A stretch of DNA of 46,320 bases from Paracoccaceae bacterium (GCA_023383015.1 JAHDXW010000031.1:1-46320), one strand, 5' to 3'; counted from the first letter of the stretch, positions 1 to 11,205 are shown. The notes: generated by a model not told the origin, from the sequence alone. Numbers and translations are program-made.

Positions 1-1157
1 GAGAGCCACGGCTGGTCCGGACCGATCAGCAGCGACAGGTCCTTGGTCATGTAGCCCGACTCCACGGTCTGGATGCAGACCTTCTCCAGCGTCTCGGCGA
101 ATTTCGCCAGCGCCGCGTTGTCGTCCAGCTTGGCGCGGTGCGAGAGACCGCGCGTCCATGCGAAGATCGAGGCGATGGAGTTGGTGGAGGTCTCCTGGCC
201 CTTCTGGTGCTGGCGATAATGGCGCGTCACGGTGCCGTGAGCGGCCTCGGCCTCGACGGTCCTGCCGTCCGGCGTCATCAGCACCGACGTCATCAGGCCG
301 AGCGAGCCGAAACCCTGCGCCACGGTGTCGGACTGCACGTCGCCGTCGTAGTTCTTGCAGGCCCAGACATAGCCGCCGGACCATTTCAACGCCGAAGCGA
401 CCATGTCGTCGATGAGGCGGTGCTCGTACCAGATCTTGTTCGCCTTGAAGGCCTCCTCGAACTCGGCTTCGTAGACTTCCTGGAAGATATCCTTGAAGCG
501 GCCGTCATACGCCTTGAGGATGGTGTTCTTGGTCGAGAGATAGACCGGATAGCCGCGCAGCAGGCCGTAGTTCATCGAGGCGCGCGCGAATTCGCGGATC
601 GACTCGTCGAGGTTGTACATGGCCATGGCGACGCCGGCGCCCGGCGCGTCGAACACGTCGTGCTCGATCACCTTGCCGTCCTCGCCGACGAATTTTATCG
701 TCAGCTTGCCCTTGCCGGGGAAGGTGAAGTCGGTCGCCTTGTACTGGTCGCCGAAGGCGTGGCGGCCGACGACGATCGGCTGCGTCCAGCCCGGCACCAG
801 GCGGGGGACGTTGCGGCAGATGATTGGCTCGCGGAAGATCACCCCGCCGAGAATGTTGCGGATGGTGCCGTTCGGCGACTTCCACATCTTCTTCAGGCCG
901 AACTCGGAGACGCGCGCCTCGTCGGGGGTGATGGTGGCGCATTTCACGCCGACGCCGTGGCGGGCGATGGCGTGGGCGGCGTCGACCGTGACGCGGTCGT
1001 CGGTGGCGTCCCGGTTCTGGATCGACAGGTCGTAATACGCCAGGTCGATGTCGAGATAGGGCAGGATCAGCTTCTTCTTGATGTCGTCCCAGATGATCCG
1101 GGTCATCTCGTCGCCGTCGAGCTCGACGACGGGGTTGGCTACCTTGATCTTCGACAT
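1..1157 (-). CDS. icd: NADP-dependent isocitrate dehydrogenase (3' end beyond window)
   Basis: Converts isocitrate to 2-oxoglutarate and CO2 with NADP+ in the TCA cycle, in the cytoplasm. The reading frame begins [20 protein letters not shown], the typical start of the roughly 404-residue homodimeric IDH family of alphaproteobacteria and mitochondria. Further matches are the region around [20 protein letters not shown], the [10 protein letters not shown] substrate-binding segment and [13 protein letters not shown] near the C-terminus. About 385 residues are visible; the last 15 to 20 codons lie off the left edge. The ATG at 1157 is the only start that fits the family N-terminus. A perfect inverted repeat lies 67 to 84 bases upstream (1224-1241). 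The identification is secure. Confidence 0.96.
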   Translation of the reverse strand, partial: MSKIKVANPVVELDGDEMTRIIWDDIKKKLILPYLDIDLAYYDLSIQNRDATDDRVTVDAAHAIARHGVGVKCATITPDEARVSEFGLKKMWKSPNGTIRNILGGVIFREPIICRNVPRLVPGWTQPIVVGRHAFGDQYKATDFTFPGKGKLTIKFVGEDGKVIEHDVFDAPGAGVAMAMYNLDESIREFARASMNYGLLRGYPVYLSTKNTILKAYDGRFKDIFQEVYEAEFEEAFKANKIWYEHRLIDDMVASALKWSGGYVWACKNYDGDVQSDTVAQGFGSLGLMTSVLMTPDGRTVEAEAAHGTVTRHYRQHQKGQETSTNSIASIFAWTRGLSHRAKLDDNAALAKFAETLEKVCIQTVESGYMTKDLSLLIGPDQPWL

Positions 1158-1223
1158 CGGGGCCCCTTCGGTTGCGGTGTGCGTCGGCGGCCTCATAGCC
1201 GAAAGCGGGAGGCGCGGAAAGGT

Positions 1224-1241
1224 GGTATGCGACTGCATACC
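1224..1241. promoter_or_regulatory. Inverted repeat upstream of icd
   Basis: GGTATGC-GACT-GCATACC is a perfect 7-bp inverted repeat with a 4-base spacer. It lies in the 109-bp gap between the stop of the small unknown gene (1267) and the icd start (1157). It could be an operator controlling icd or a short transcript-end hairpin for the upstream pair. Only a short T run follows in the minus direction, so terminator function is uncertain. Confidence 0.45.
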
Positions 1242-1266
1242 GATTTGTCGCGTCCGGCGCCCGCCC

Positions 1267-1536
1267 TCAGTGCCCGCCGGCGTCCGGCACCCGCGGTGCC
1301 TCTGGCGGGCGCGCCCCGCTGCGGCGTGCGGCGATCGCCTCGTCGAGGAAGCGGCGGCCGCGCCGTTCGGCCAGGCGGATGCGGACCGAGGTCATGAACG
1401 CCTCCTGCAGGGTCGGCGAGGAGGTGCCGACTACGCGCGAGACCTTTTCGTAGAAGCGGTCGTCGCCAAGCTCGTCCTGTGCGGCCAGAACGTCGCGGGC
1501 CAGCGCGTCGCCGAGTTCCTGGATGAAGTCCGCCAT
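1267..1536 (-). CDS. Small conserved-looking hypothetical protein
   Basis: This encodes an 89-residue soluble, charged protein starting [20 protein letters not shown], with an alpha-helical look throughout and an Ala/Pro/Gly-rich tail. I do not recognise a family, and no transmembrane or metal-binding motif is visible. The ATG at 1536 lies 4 bases after the hydrolase stop codon (1541-1543). An alternative ATG at 1560 in the same frame would overlap that gene and add eight residues rich in Arg and Pro. Tight spacing suggests co-transcription with the hydrolase. That it is a real gene is likely because it is the only sensible frame between two clear genes; its function is unknown. Confidence 0.6.
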   Translation of the reverse strand: MADFIQELGDALARDVLAAQDELGDDRFYEKVSRVVGTSSPTLQEAFMTSVRIRLAERRGRRFLDEAIAARRSGARPPEAPRVPDAGGH

Positions 1537-1540
1537 CGGC

Positions 1541-2200
1541 CTAGCGCGTGGCCTCGCCAAGGCGGCGGCGGACGTAGTCGGTGACGGTCGAAATCATCGG
1601 CTTCATGTGCGCGTCCTCGTCCTTGAAGAAGTGGTCGGCGCCCTCGACCAGCACATGGGTGATGCGGATGCCCTTCTGTTCGTGCAGCTTGGAGACCAGC
1701 CCCGCGGTGTCCTTGGGCGGGGCCACCCGGTCGGCCGAGCCGTTGATGATCAGTCCCGAGGACGGGCAGGGGGCGAGAAAGGAGAAATCGTACAGGTTCG
1801 CGGGCGGTGCCACCGAAACGAAGCCGGTGATCTCGGGCCGCCGCATCAGGAGTTGCATGCCGATCCAGGCGCCGAAGGAGAAGCCCGCCACCCAGCAGTG
1901 CTTGGTGTTCTGGTTCATCGACTGCAGGTAGTCGAGCGCCGAGGCCGCATCGGAGAGCTCGCCGATGCCCTCGTCGTATTCCCCCTGGCTGCGCCCGACC
2001 CCGCGGAAGTTGAAGCGCAGGACGTTGAAGCCGAGGTTGTAGAAGGCGTAGTGCAGGTTGTAGACGACACGGTTGTTCATCGTGCCCCCGAACTGCGGGT
2101 GCGGGTGCAGGATGATGGCGATGGGCGGATCCTTGGACTTCTGGGCGTGGTAGCGGCCTTCGAGCCGACCCTCCGGGCCGGGAAAGATCACCTCGGGCAT
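1541..2200 (-). CDS. Alpha/beta hydrolase of the COG2945-like type
   Basis: This 219-residue serine hydrolase has the alpha/beta fold and is probably cytoplasmic because no signal peptide is seen. The nucleophile elbow GFSFG gives Ser108. The acid is likely Asp157 in GSADRVAPP and the base His190 in EGADHFF. LHPHPQFGGTMNN near residues 31-43 and RFNFRGVGRSQG near 62-73 are typical of the short dienelactone-hydrolase-like family (COG2945) common in alphaproteobacteria. The substrate is not known. The ATG at 2200 is chosen because the family begins right at the MPEVIFPGPEGRLEG strand; upstream codons in frame look non-coding. It is divergent from iscR across a 217-bp regulatory gap. Confidence 0.85.
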   Translation of the reverse strand: MPEVIFPGPEGRLEGRYHAQKSKDPPIAIILHPHPQFGGTMNNRVVYNLHYAFYNLGFNVLRFNFRGVGRSQGEYDEGIGELSDAASALDYLQSMNQNTKHCWVAGFSFGAWIGMQLLMRRPEITGFVSVAPPANLYDFSFLAPCPSSGLIINGSADRVAPPKDTAGLVSKLHEQKGIRITHVLVEGADHFFKDEDAHMKPMISTVTDYVRRRLGEATR

Positions 2201-2241
2201 GGCGCGCCTTTGCTCTGCCTTTCTGCCGGCGACGTCAAACT

Positions 2242-2270
2242 TGACGAAATCGCTCGGACAATCTAGAATC
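2242..2270 (+). promoter_or_regulatory. Candidate sigma-70 promoter of the iscR-suf operon
   Basis: TTGACG (2242-2247) is followed after exactly 17 bases by TAGAAT (2265-2270), a good housekeeping promoter match in an otherwise GC-rich gap. Transcription would begin near 2277, giving a leader of about 140 bases before the iscR start at 2418. The leader contains a small hairpin, CCCCG-GAGA-CGGGG (2304-2317), with a GNRA loop. The -10 hexamer is contained in the Irr-like box. Confidence 0.65.
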
Positions 2271-2279
2271 ATTCCAACT
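2263..2279. promoter_or_regulatory. Irr box (iron control element)-like operator
   Basis: TCTAGAATCATTCCAAC matches the known Irr/ICE consensus TTTAGAAnnATTCTAAA-type palindrome at all but three specified positions. Irr is the haem-responsive iron regulator of Rhizobiales and Rhodobacterales, and iron-stress control of suf genes by Irr is established in those groups. The box covers the -10 hexamer of the predicted suf promoter, which by position suggests repression when Irr is bound. Confidence 0.6.
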
Positions 2280-2417
2280 TGGATGCAGCCCTCGGCGTCA
2301 CACCCCCGGAGACGGGGAGTTAAGCCGCGTTGGGCCCGGCGTCAATGACTTCGCAGCCGCCCGCCGGCGCGCGGCAGGTGCCGCGTCGCTGGTCGGGCGC
2401 CTTTCTGGGGGCGGTCC

Positions 2418-2903
2418 ATGAAGCTGTCGACCCGCGGACGCTATGCCATGGTGGCGCTGACCGACCTTGCCGGCGCCCCCGGGGCCCAGCCGGTATCGCT
2501 GGCAGAGATCTCGCGGCGGCAGGACATCTCGCTGCCCTATCTCGAACAGCTGTTCGTCAAGCTGCGGCGCGCCGGGCTGGTGGAATCGGTCCGCGGCCCC
2601 GGCGGCGGCTACAGGCTTGCCCGGTCGGCCGATTCGATCCGCGTCTCGGAGGTGCTGGCGGCGGTCGAGGAGACGGTGAGCGCCACCCACACCGGAGCGG
2701 GCGCCTCCGGCGGGCTGTCGGGTTCGAGGGCGCAGTCGCTCACCAACCGGCTGTGGCAGAGCCTGTCGGCGCATGTCTATGTCTTCCTGCACCAGACCCG
2801 CCTGTCGGATGTGGCCGGCAACGCGCTGACGCCCTGCCCGGCGGTGCCGCAGCTGTTCCAGGTCGTCGATGACGGCGAGATCGTACACGAGGCCGCGCCG
2901 TGA
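2418..2903 (+). CDS. iscR: Rrf2-family Fe-S/iron-responsive regulator IscR
   Basis: This 161-residue Rrf2 winged-helix transcription factor is the first gene of the Fe-S assembly operon. MKLSTRGRYAMVALTDLA is the family N-terminus. The recognition helix region ISLPYLEQLFVKLRRAGLV (residues 37-55) and the wing SVRGPGGGYRLAR (57-69) are intact. In enterobacterial IscR three Cys near residues 92-104 bind a 2Fe-2S cluster. Here that loop has none, and the only cysteine is Cys140 (ALTPC). Rhodobacter IscR is likewise known to use a single-Cys arrangement. It probably autoregulates the operon. The GTG of the next gene overlaps its stop (GTGA). Confidence 0.93.
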   Translation: MKLSTRGRYAMVALTDLAGAPGAQPVSLAEISRRQDISLPYLEQLFVKLRRAGLVESVRGPGGGYRLARSADSIRVSEVLAAVEETVSATHTGAGASGGLSGSRAQSLTNRLWQSLSAHVYVFLHQTRLSDVAGNALTPCPAVPQLFQVVDDGEIVHEAAP

Positions 2904-3946
2904 AGCCGCGCGTCTATCTCGACTGGAACGCCTCGGCGCCGCTGCGCCCGGAGGCGCGCGCGGCCATGGTCGCGGCGATGGACGTCACCGGCAATCCGTC
3001 CTCGATCCATGCCGAGGGCCGGGCGGCGCGGGCCGTGGTGGAGCGGTCCCGCGAGCGGCTTGCCGAGGCGCTGGGCGCGGGCGCGGCCGAGATCGTCTTC
3101 ACTTCCGGCGCCACCGAGGCCGCGGCGTTGGCGCTGGCCGGCCGCGGGCTGTCGGGCGCGGCGATCGAGCATGAAGCGGTGCGCGCCTGGACGGACGACG
3201 CGCTGGCCGTGGACGCCCGCGGCCAGGTTGCGGTGGCAGACCCCGCGCGCGCGACGCTGCAGCTTGCCAACGGCGAGACCGGCGTTCTGCAGGTGCTGCC
3301 GCGTGGGCTTGCCGTATCCGACCTCACCCAGGCCTTCGGGAAGATCCCGCTCGCCTTCGACTGGCTGGGGGTCGACATGGCGATCCTGTCGGCCCACAAG
3401 CTCGGCGGTCCGCGCGGAGTGGGCGCGCTGGTCCTGCGCAGGGGCGTCGAGGTCGAGGCGCTCCTGCGTGGCGGCGGGCAGGAGCGCGGCCGGCGCGCGG
3501 GCACCGAGAACGTCGCCGCCATAGCAGGCTTTGCCGCCGCCGCTGCTGCGGCCGCGCGCGAACTGGCCGAGGGAGTCTGGGAGCAGGTCGCTGGAATTAG
3601 AGAAATTCTCGAAACGGCTCTGGCCTCCGCGGAATCGGAGACTATTTTGGTCGGGAAAGATGCGCCGCGGCTCCCGAACACGCTTTGTGTGTCCTCGCCC
3701 GGCTGGAAGGGCGAGACGCAGGTGATGGCGATGGACCTTGCAGGCTTTGCCGTCTCGGCCGGGGCGGCCTGCTCGTCGGGCAAGGCGCGTCCCAGCCGGG
3801 TGCTGGCGGCGATGGGCCTGCCCGAGGTCGCGGCGGCCGGCGCCATCCGCATCTCGGTGGGCCCGGCGACGCGGCGTGAGGAGGTGGAGCGGTTTGCCGC
3901 TGCCTGGCATGCGGCCCGCCAGCGGGCGCGCCGGCAGGCCGCGTGA
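2900..3946 (+). CDS. iscS: Cysteine desulfurase, class I (IscS/NifS type)
   Basis: This PLP enzyme of 348 residues releases sulfur from cysteine as an enzyme persulfide for Fe-S assembly. The PLP-binding lysine is Lys167 in [11 protein letters not shown]. The sulfur-accepting cysteine is Cys291 in [14 protein letters not shown], the long-loop arrangement of class I desulfurases. The N-terminus [14 protein letters not shown] is typical. At 348 residues it is shorter than E. coli IscS (404), as in the alphaproteobacterial suf operons. It starts at GTG 2900, overlapping iscR by 4 bases. A second, class II desulfurase (sufS) closes the same operon, so the two may have split roles; this is inference. 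Confidence 0.93.
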   Translation: MKPRVYLDWNASAPLRPEARAAMVAAMDVTGNPSSIHAEGRAARAVVERSRERLAEALGAGAAEIVFTSGATEAAALALAGRGLSGAAIEHEAVRAWTDDALAVDARGQVAVADPARATLQLANGETGVLQVLPRGLAVSDLTQAFGKIPLAFDWLGVDMAILSAHKLGGPRGVGALVLRRGVEVEALLRGGGQERGRRAGTENVAAIAGFAAAAAAAARELAEGVWEQVAGIREILETALASAESETILVGKDAPRLPNTLCVSSPGWKGETQVMAMDLAGFAVSAGAACSSGKARPSRVLAAMGLPEVAAAGAIRISVGPATRREEVERFAAAWHAARQRARRQAA

Positions 3947-3975
3947 GGCAGGGGTCGTGGGAAAGGACGGAGACG

Positions 3976-5499
3976 ATGGCGGCGCTTGACGCGACGAGGG
4001 TTCGGGACGGTCTCGATGCCGAGACGGTGAAGACCGTGCAGGCGATGGCCGGCAAGTACAAGCACGGCTGGCAGACCGACATCGAGACCGAGTTCGCGCC
4101 GAAAGGGCTGAACGAGGACATCGTGCGGCTGATCTCGGCCAAGAACGGCGAGCCCGAGTGGATGACCGAATGGCGCCTTGCCGCGTTCCGACGCTGGCAG
4201 GGCATGGAGGAGCCGACCTGGGCGATGGTCGACTATCCGGCCATCGACTACCAGGACCAGTACTACTACGCCCGGCCCAAGGCGTTGGCGACCAAGCCGA
4301 AAAGCCTTGACGAGGTCGACCCCAAGCTGCTTGCCACCTATGCCCGGCTCGGCATCCCGCTGAAGGAGCAGATGATCCTGGCGGGGGTGGAGGGGGCCGA
4401 TGGTGCGCCGGCGGCGGCGCGCAAGGTCGCCGTCGACGCGGTGTTCGATTCCGTCAGTGTCGGGACCACCTTCAAGGAGGAACTGCGCAAGGCCGGCGTC
4501 ATCTTCTGCGCCATCTCCGAGGCGGTGCGCGAACACCCCGAACTGGTGCGCAAGTACCTCGGCTCGGTCGTGCCCCCGACCGACAACTTCTTCGCGACCC
4601 TCAACTCCGCCGTCTTCTCCGACGGCAGCTTCGTCTACGTCCCCGAGGGCGTGCGCTGCCCGATGGAGCTGTCGACCTATTTCCGCATCAACGCCGAGAA
4701 CACCGGCCAGTTCGAGCGCACCCTCATCATTGCCGACCGCGGTAGCTATGTTAGCTACCTCGAGGGCTGCACCGCGCCCAAGCGCGACACCCACCAGCTG
4801 CACGCCGCGGTGGTCGAGATCGTGGCGCTCGACGATGCCGAGGTGAAGTACTCCACGGTGCAGAACTGGTATCCGGGTGACGAGGAGGGCCGCGGCGGCA
4901 TCTACAACTTCGTCACCAAGCGCGCAGACTGCCGCGGCGCCCGCTCGAAGGTCATGTGGACGCAGGTCGAGACCGGCAGCGCCATCACCTGGAAGTACCC
5001 CTCCTGCATCCTGCGCGGCGAGGAGTCGCAGGGCGAGTTCTATTCCATCGCCATCGCCAACAATGCCCAGCAGGCCGACACCGGCACCAAGATGGTGCAT
5101 CTGGGGCGCAACACCCGCTCGCGCATCGTCTCCAAGGGAATCAGCGCGGGGCGCGCGCAGAACACCTACCGCGGGCTGGTATCGGTGCATCCCCGCGCGA
5201 CGGGAAGCCGCAACCACACCCAGTGCGACAGCCTGCTGATCGGCAACCGCTGCGGCGCCCACACGGTTCCCTACATCGAGGTCAAGAACAACACTTCGAG
5301 GGTCGAGCACGAGGCGACCACCTCGCGGATCGCCGAGGACCAGCTTTTCTACTGCCGCGCCCGCGGGATGAGCGAGGAGGAGGCGGTGGCTCTGGTGGTC
5401 AACGGCTTCTGCCGCGAGGTGCTGCAGGCGCTGCCGATGGAGTTCGCGATGGAGGCCCAGAGCCTCGTGGCGATCTCGCTCGAGGGGTCGGTGGGATGA
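3976..5499 (+). CDS. sufB: Fe-S cluster scaffold subunit SufB
   Basis: SufB is the scaffold subunit of the SufBC2D complex on which Fe-S clusters are built in the cytoplasm. The 507-residue protein has the C-terminal beta-helix with [12 protein letters not shown], placing the essential cysteine at residue 417. The partner histidine is His445 in [10 protein letters not shown]; the 28-residue spacing equals that between Cys405 and His433 of E. coli. The ATG at 3976 is preferred over an in-frame ATG at 3943: the longer start would overlap iscS, and GGACGG sits just upstream of 3976. The next gene overlaps the stop by ATGA. Confidence 0.97.
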   Translation: MAALDATRVRDGLDAETVKTVQAMAGKYKHGWQTDIETEFAPKGLNEDIVRLISAKNGEPEWMTEWRLAAFRRWQGMEEPTWAMVDYPAIDYQDQYYYARPKALATKPKSLDEVDPKLLATYARLGIPLKEQMILAGVEGADGAPAAARKVAVDAVFDSVSVGTTFKEELRKAGVIFCAISEAVREHPELVRKYLGSVVPPTDNFFATLNSAVFSDGSFVYVPEGVRCPMELSTYFRINAENTGQFERTLIIADRGSYVSYLEGCTAPKRDTHQLHAAVVEIVALDDAEVKYSTVQNWYPGDEEGRGGIYNFVTKRADCRGARSKVMWTQVETGSAITWKYPSCILRGEESQGEFYSIAIANNAQQADTGTKMVHLGRNTRSRIVSKGISAGRAQNTYRGLVSVHPRATGSRNHTQCDSLLIGNRCGAHTVPYIEVKNNTSRVEHEATTSRIAEDQLFYCRARGMSEEEAVALVVNGFCREVLQALPMEFAMEAQSLVAISLEGSVG

Positions 5500-5765
5500 A
5501 CTGGTTCATGCCCAAGACGCACGGCTACGGCGCCTATCCCGCCAACTGGAAGGGCTGGGCCGTGATCGCCGTCTTCGCCCTGGCCGAGCTGGCGGTGCTG
5601 GGGGTTCTCGTCGTCTGGCCGATCCTGGCCGGCGGAGAGCCCTCGGTGGCGCGCTTCGTGCTGGCCATGCTGCTGTGCCTGGCGCTGACCCTCGGCCTCC
5701 TGTGGTTCACGCGGCGCAAGACCGCCGGCGAGTGGCGCTGGCGCTGGGGGGACCGACGGCCATGA
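5496..5765 (+). CDS. Small two-helix membrane protein in the suf operon
   Basis: This 89-residue protein has two hydrophobic segments, about residues 23-46 ([20 protein letters not shown]) and 55-72, and a basic C-terminus ending [10 protein letters not shown]. It has no recognised motif or known function. The ATG overlaps the sufB stop and its stop overlaps the next start, both as ATGA, so it is translationally coupled inside the operon. A similarly placed small hypothetical gene occurs in Rhodobacterales suf operons, from general knowledge. A role in anchoring or regulating Suf proteins at the membrane would be speculation. Confidence 0.85.
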   Translation: MNWFMPKTHGYGAYPANWKGWAVIAVFALAELAVLGVLVVWPILAGGEPSVARFVLAMLLCLALTLGLLWFTRRKTAGEWRWRWGDRRP

Positions 5766-6073
5766 TCGTCACCACCACCCCTTCGGTCGAAGGCCGGCGC
5801 ATCTCCCAATACCACGGGATCGTCACGGGCGAGGCGATCCTCGGCGCCAACATCTTCAAGGATCTCTTCGCCGGCATCCGCGACATCGTCGGCGGCCGCT
5901 CCTCTGCCTACGAGCAGGAGCTGGCGCGCGCCCGCGTCACCGCGCTGGCCGAGATGGAGGAGCGGGCCGCGGCCCTGGGCGCCACTGCCGTGGTCGGGGT
6001 CGATCTCGACTACGAGGTCATCAACAACATGCTGATGGTGTCGGCCTCGGGCACCGCCGTCACGCTCGGTTGA
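5762..6073 (+). CDS. YbjQ-like (UPF0145) protein
   Basis: This 103-residue protein has the YbjQ/UPF0145 pattern: [14 protein letters not shown] at the start, [20 protein letters not shown] in the middle, and [16 protein letters not shown] toward the end. Members form small pentameric or decameric beta-rich assemblies, and the biochemical role is unknown. The ATG at 5762 overlaps the previous stop (ATGA). In-frame codons upstream belong to the membrane gene in another frame and are not part of this protein. It sits between sufB and sufC, so it is expressed with the Fe-S machinery. Confidence 0.85.
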   Translation: MIVTTTPSVEGRRISQYHGIVTGEAILGANIFKDLFAGIRDIVGGRSSAYEQELARARVTALAEMEERAAALGATAVVGVDLDYEVINNMLMVSASGTAVTLG

Positions 6074-6082
6074 GGAAATATT

Positions 6083-6837
<755 letters not shown>

Positions 6838-6838
<1 letters not shown>

Positions 6839-8115
6839 TGGGCCGGCCCGAACCGAAGCCGGCGGCCGACGCGCGGCTGTCGGCCCTGCCCGACGGCACC
6901 GCCGGATGGCTGGCCGAGGCGCGCGAGGCTGCCCGGGCGCGTGCCCGGGCGCTGGGGCTGCCGGGCCGGCGCGACGAGTACTGGCGGTTCACGAACCCCG
7001 GTCCGCTGGTCGCGGCCGGCGCGCCCGGCATTGCCGATGCGGCGGTCGCCGGGGACGCGGAGGCCTTTGCCGGGATCGACGCGCTGCGCCTCGTCTTCCG
7101 CGACGGCGTCTTCGACGCCGCTGCCTCCGACGCGGCGGCGCTGGCGGGGGTGGAGGTCGTGCGGCTGGCCGATGCTCCCCGCGCCGGGTGGGCGCGCGAC
7201 CTCTACGGCCGGCTCGAGGCGGCCGGCCACCTGCCCGTGCCCCGGCCGCTCGCGGCGGCCAATACCGCGCTTGCCGCGGACGGGCTGCTGATCCGGGCGC
7301 GGACCGGAGCCGCCCGCCCGGTGATGATCGTTTATCGCCGCTCGTCAGGCAGTTCGGATGGGATGCTTCACCATTGCGTGAGGCTTGATGCGGGGGCGCG
7401 GCTTACCCTTGTTGAGGCCGGGACCGGGGCGGCGCGGCTGACCACGGTCACCGAGGTCGAGGTCGGCGAGGGTGCCGTCTTCCACCACATCCGCGCCCAG
7501 GGCCCCGAGGAGGCGCCGGTCGCCGCCACCCATCTCTTCGCCCGGCTGGCGGCGCGGTCGGAGTTCCGCTCGTTCACCCTCACCGCCAACGGCCGGCTGA
7601 CCCGAAACGAGGCCTTCGTCGAGATCGCCGGCCCGGGCGCGCTGGCCCATCTTGCCGGCGCCGCGCTCGGCGACGGCGCCTTCCACCAGGACGACACCGT
7701 CTTCGTGCGCCACGCCGCGGAGGGCTGCGAAAGCCGGCAGGTGTTCAAGAAGGTGCTGCGGCACGGGGCGACGGGCGTCTTCCAGGGCAAGATCCATGTC
7801 CTGCCGCACGCCCAGAAGACGGACGGCTACCAGATCAGCCAGGCGCTGCTGCTTGACGAGGACGCCCAGTTCCTCGCCAAGCCCGAACTCGAGATCTACG
7901 CCGACGACGTCAAGTGCTCGCACGGCTCGACCGCGGGGGCGATCGACGCCACCTCGCTCTTCTACCTCCGCGCCCGCGGGCTGCCGCGGGCCGAGGCCGA
8001 GGCGCTGCTGGTTCTCGCCTTCCTCGCCGAGGCGGTGGCGGAGATCGCCGAGCCCGACCTCGCCGCGGCCGTCGAGGCGCTGCTCGATGACTGGATCGGC
8101 CGGCACCGCGGCTGA
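6838..8115 (+). CDS. sufD: Fe-S assembly subunit SufD
   Basis: SufD pairs with SufB in the SufBC2D scaffold and is linked to iron entry. The protein has 425 residues. The conserved KCSHGSTAGAIDATSLFYLR contains His362, matching His360 of E. coli SufD. The N-terminal half is divergent and Ala-rich, as usual. The start is placed at ATG 6838 (TGATG overlap with sufC); GTG 6835 would add one residue. SufB and SufD are paralogues and share the C-terminal beta-helix. Between sufD and sufS lie two YIP1-like membrane genes. Confidence 0.96.
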
Positions 8116-8134
8116 GCGCCGGGGGGCGGCGGCC

Positions 8135-8635
8135 ATGTCGATGAGCGGCGACATCATGCGCAGCTGGCGGGCGCCGGGGCGGGTGGTGGCGGAGATGCTT
8201 GCCGCCGGCGCCCGCGAGGACCGCGCGCTCGCCCATCTGCTGATTGCCTGCGGGCTGCTGTTCGTGGCCCAGTGGCCCCGGCTTGCCCGTGCCGCCGCCG
8301 AGGACCCCTCCGTGCCCTTCGAGGCACGACTGGGCGGGGCGCTGATGGCGACGCTGTTCATGCTGCCGCTGATCCTCTACGGCATCGCCGCCGCCAGCCA
8401 CCTCGTCCTGCGGGCGATCGGCCGGCCGCCGGGCTGGGCGGGGGCGCGGGTGGCGCTGTTCTGGGCCCTGCTCGCGGCAAGCCCCGCGATCCTTGTCCAC
8501 GGTCTGGTCGCCGGCCTCGCGCCGGGGCCGACGGCGACCGCGGCAGGCTGGGCGGTGCTGGCGGCCTTCCTGTGGATCTGGGGGGCGGGGCTTGCTGCCG
8601 CGGGCGCCATTGCGTCCGCCCGGCCCAGCGCCTAG
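8135..8635 (+). CDS. YIP1-family membrane protein
   Basis: This 166-residue protein has about four hydrophobic stretches: near residues 30-43, 69-87, 104-124 and 133-157. The N-terminal half, with a soluble helix (SGDIMRSWRAPGRVVAEML) before the helices, matches the bacterial YIP1 (PF04893-type) pattern. The function of bacterial YIP1 proteins is unknown. An in-frame ATG only six bases downstream of the chosen ATG 8135 is an alternative start. It is followed by a second gene of the same type, so the two may form a heteromer; this is inference. Confidence 0.75.
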   Translation: MSMSGDIMRSWRAPGRVVAEMLAAGAREDRALAHLLIACGLLFVAQWPRLARAAAEDPSVPFEARLGGALMATLFMLPLILYGIAAASHLVLRAIGRPPGWAGARVALFWALLAASPAILVHGLVAGLAPGPTATAAGWAVLAAFLWIWGAGLAAAGAIASARPSA

Positions 8636-8644
8636 GGAGACGCG

Positions 8645-9229
8645 ATGGACAGGGCCTTGCGCGCATTCTCGGAGCTCTTGAGGGCGACGCTCGCCGATCC
8701 GCGCGACGGCGCGCGGCGGGTGCTGGCGCTGCGCCTTCCTGTGTCGACGCGCTGGCAGGCCCTGGCAGTCGTCGTTGCCCTGTCGGTGCTGTTCTCGCAG
8801 CTCACCGTGCGCCTGTTCGGGGCCGAGGACGCCCTCGCCGGGCTGGGCGCAAGCCCGCTGGCCGCCGCGGCGATCCTCGGCGGGCTCACCGTCGCGATGG
8901 CCGGGGCGATCCACGCCGTCGGCCGGGCCTTCGGCGGGCGAGGCCGCTTCGAGGATGCGCTCATCCTCGTCGTCTGGCTGCACGCGGTGGGCTTCGTGCT
9001 GCAGCTCGCCCAGCTTGCCATCCTGCTGATCCTGCCGCCGCTCGCCCAGCTTGTGGTGCTGGCGGGCATCGCGCTGCTGTTCTGGCTGCTCACCGGTTTC
9101 GTTGCCGAGCTGCACGGCTTTGTCTCGCGCGTCCAGGTGTTCGTGATGATCCTGGTGACGCTGCTGGCGCTGTCCTTTGCCCTCGCCCTGGTTCTGGGGA
9201 TGCTCGGCATCGCCCCGCCGGAGGTCTGA
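8645..9229 (+). CDS. YIP1-family membrane protein, second copy
   Basis: This 194-residue multi-helix membrane protein has hydrophobic segments near residues 37-57, 70-90, 105-130, 136-155 and 162-187. It begins MDRALRAFSELLRATLADPR, like the short amphipathic N-terminus of YIP1-family members, and is probably related to the preceding gene. It lies 9 bases downstream of that gene, and sufS follows after 4 bases, so it is within the operon. GGGAGAC precedes the ATG as ribosome-binding site. No catalytic motif is visible. Confidence 0.78.
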   Translation: MDRALRAFSELLRATLADPRDGARRVLALRLPVSTRWQALAVVVALSVLFSQLTVRLFGAEDALAGLGASPLAAAAILGGLTVAMAGAIHAVGRAFGGRGRFEDALILVVWLHAVGFVLQLAQLAILLILPPLAQLVVLAGIALLFWLLTGFVAELHGFVSRVQVFVMILVTLLALSFALALVLGMLGIAPPEV

Positions 9230-9233
9230 GCCC

Positions 9234-10466
<1,233 letters not shown>

Positions 10467-10529
10467 CTGCCCGCGGCGGCGCCCGGCTCCTGGGCGGTCC
10501 GGCAGGGGGAGCCCGCCGCCGGTGCCGCC

Positions 10530-11205
10530 TCAGCAGCCGTAGAGGTCGCAGGGCGGCAGGGTCGCGGGGTAGCGGGCGCGCAGGAAGGCGATGGCCGGCA
10601 GTCCGGCCGCGACCGAGACCGCGAACATCGCCGCCCAGAGAAGCAGCGCCCTCAGCGGCAGCGGCAGGTGGCGCCGCCCCGCCTCCCGTGGCGTCATTGT
10701 AAGCGGGACGGTGGCCGGGATCGCGGCATAGACCGCCGCCATCGGCAGGAGCAGGATCAGAAGGCCAAGCGGTTCGGCGGCCGCGCGTCCGAGCACGCCC
10801 TCCGAAAACAGCCCCCCTGCCGCCACCGATGACCGGCAGGTCCCAGCGCCCGAGCCGCAGATGTCGGGCCGCCAGCGCCAGCACCAGGATCGGGCCGAGG
10901 AATGCAAGCAGGGTGAGCATGACCAGCTGTCCTGCGCGCGCCGCCCAGAGCCCCGGCGAGAACCCCTCGGCCAACGCGGCGGTGAGGCCGACGAGACATT
11001 CCTCGGCGATGACGACCGCATAGCCCCAGACGATCGCGCGCGGGACCGGCGGCAGGGGAAGACGGCCCAGCCAGGCGGCCGTGCGCTCCTGCCGCGCGGC
11101 CGACCAGACCAGCGCGCCGAGGGCGATCACGACCAGGAAATAGGCCCAGCTGTGGCGGCGGACGCCGCCTTCGAGGATGACCGCAAGGGCAACGATCCAA
11201 GGCAT
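10530..11205 (-). pseudogene. Frameshifted membrane protein gene
   Basis: Two overlapping minus-strand frames read as one hydrophobic protein. The upstream part starts at [20 protein letters not shown] (ATG 11205; a GTG at 11233 is an alternative) and runs to DLPVIGGG near 10820. The downstream part continues in the +1 frame from GGLFSEGVLGRAAAEPLGLL to the stop at 10530, ending PATLPPCDLYGC. The switch coincides with a run of six C (10812-10817; six G in the coding strand): removing one base restores a continuous protein of about 225 residues with several transmembrane helices. It may be a true pseudogene, a phase-variable tract or a sequencing error. The family is not recognised. Confidence 0.65.

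Noticed and set aside
2914-5310. A 798-codon minus-strand frame opposite iscS and sufB
   Set aside because: Composition is that of a GC-rich shadow frame, and the plus strand carries recognisable active-site motifs throughout.
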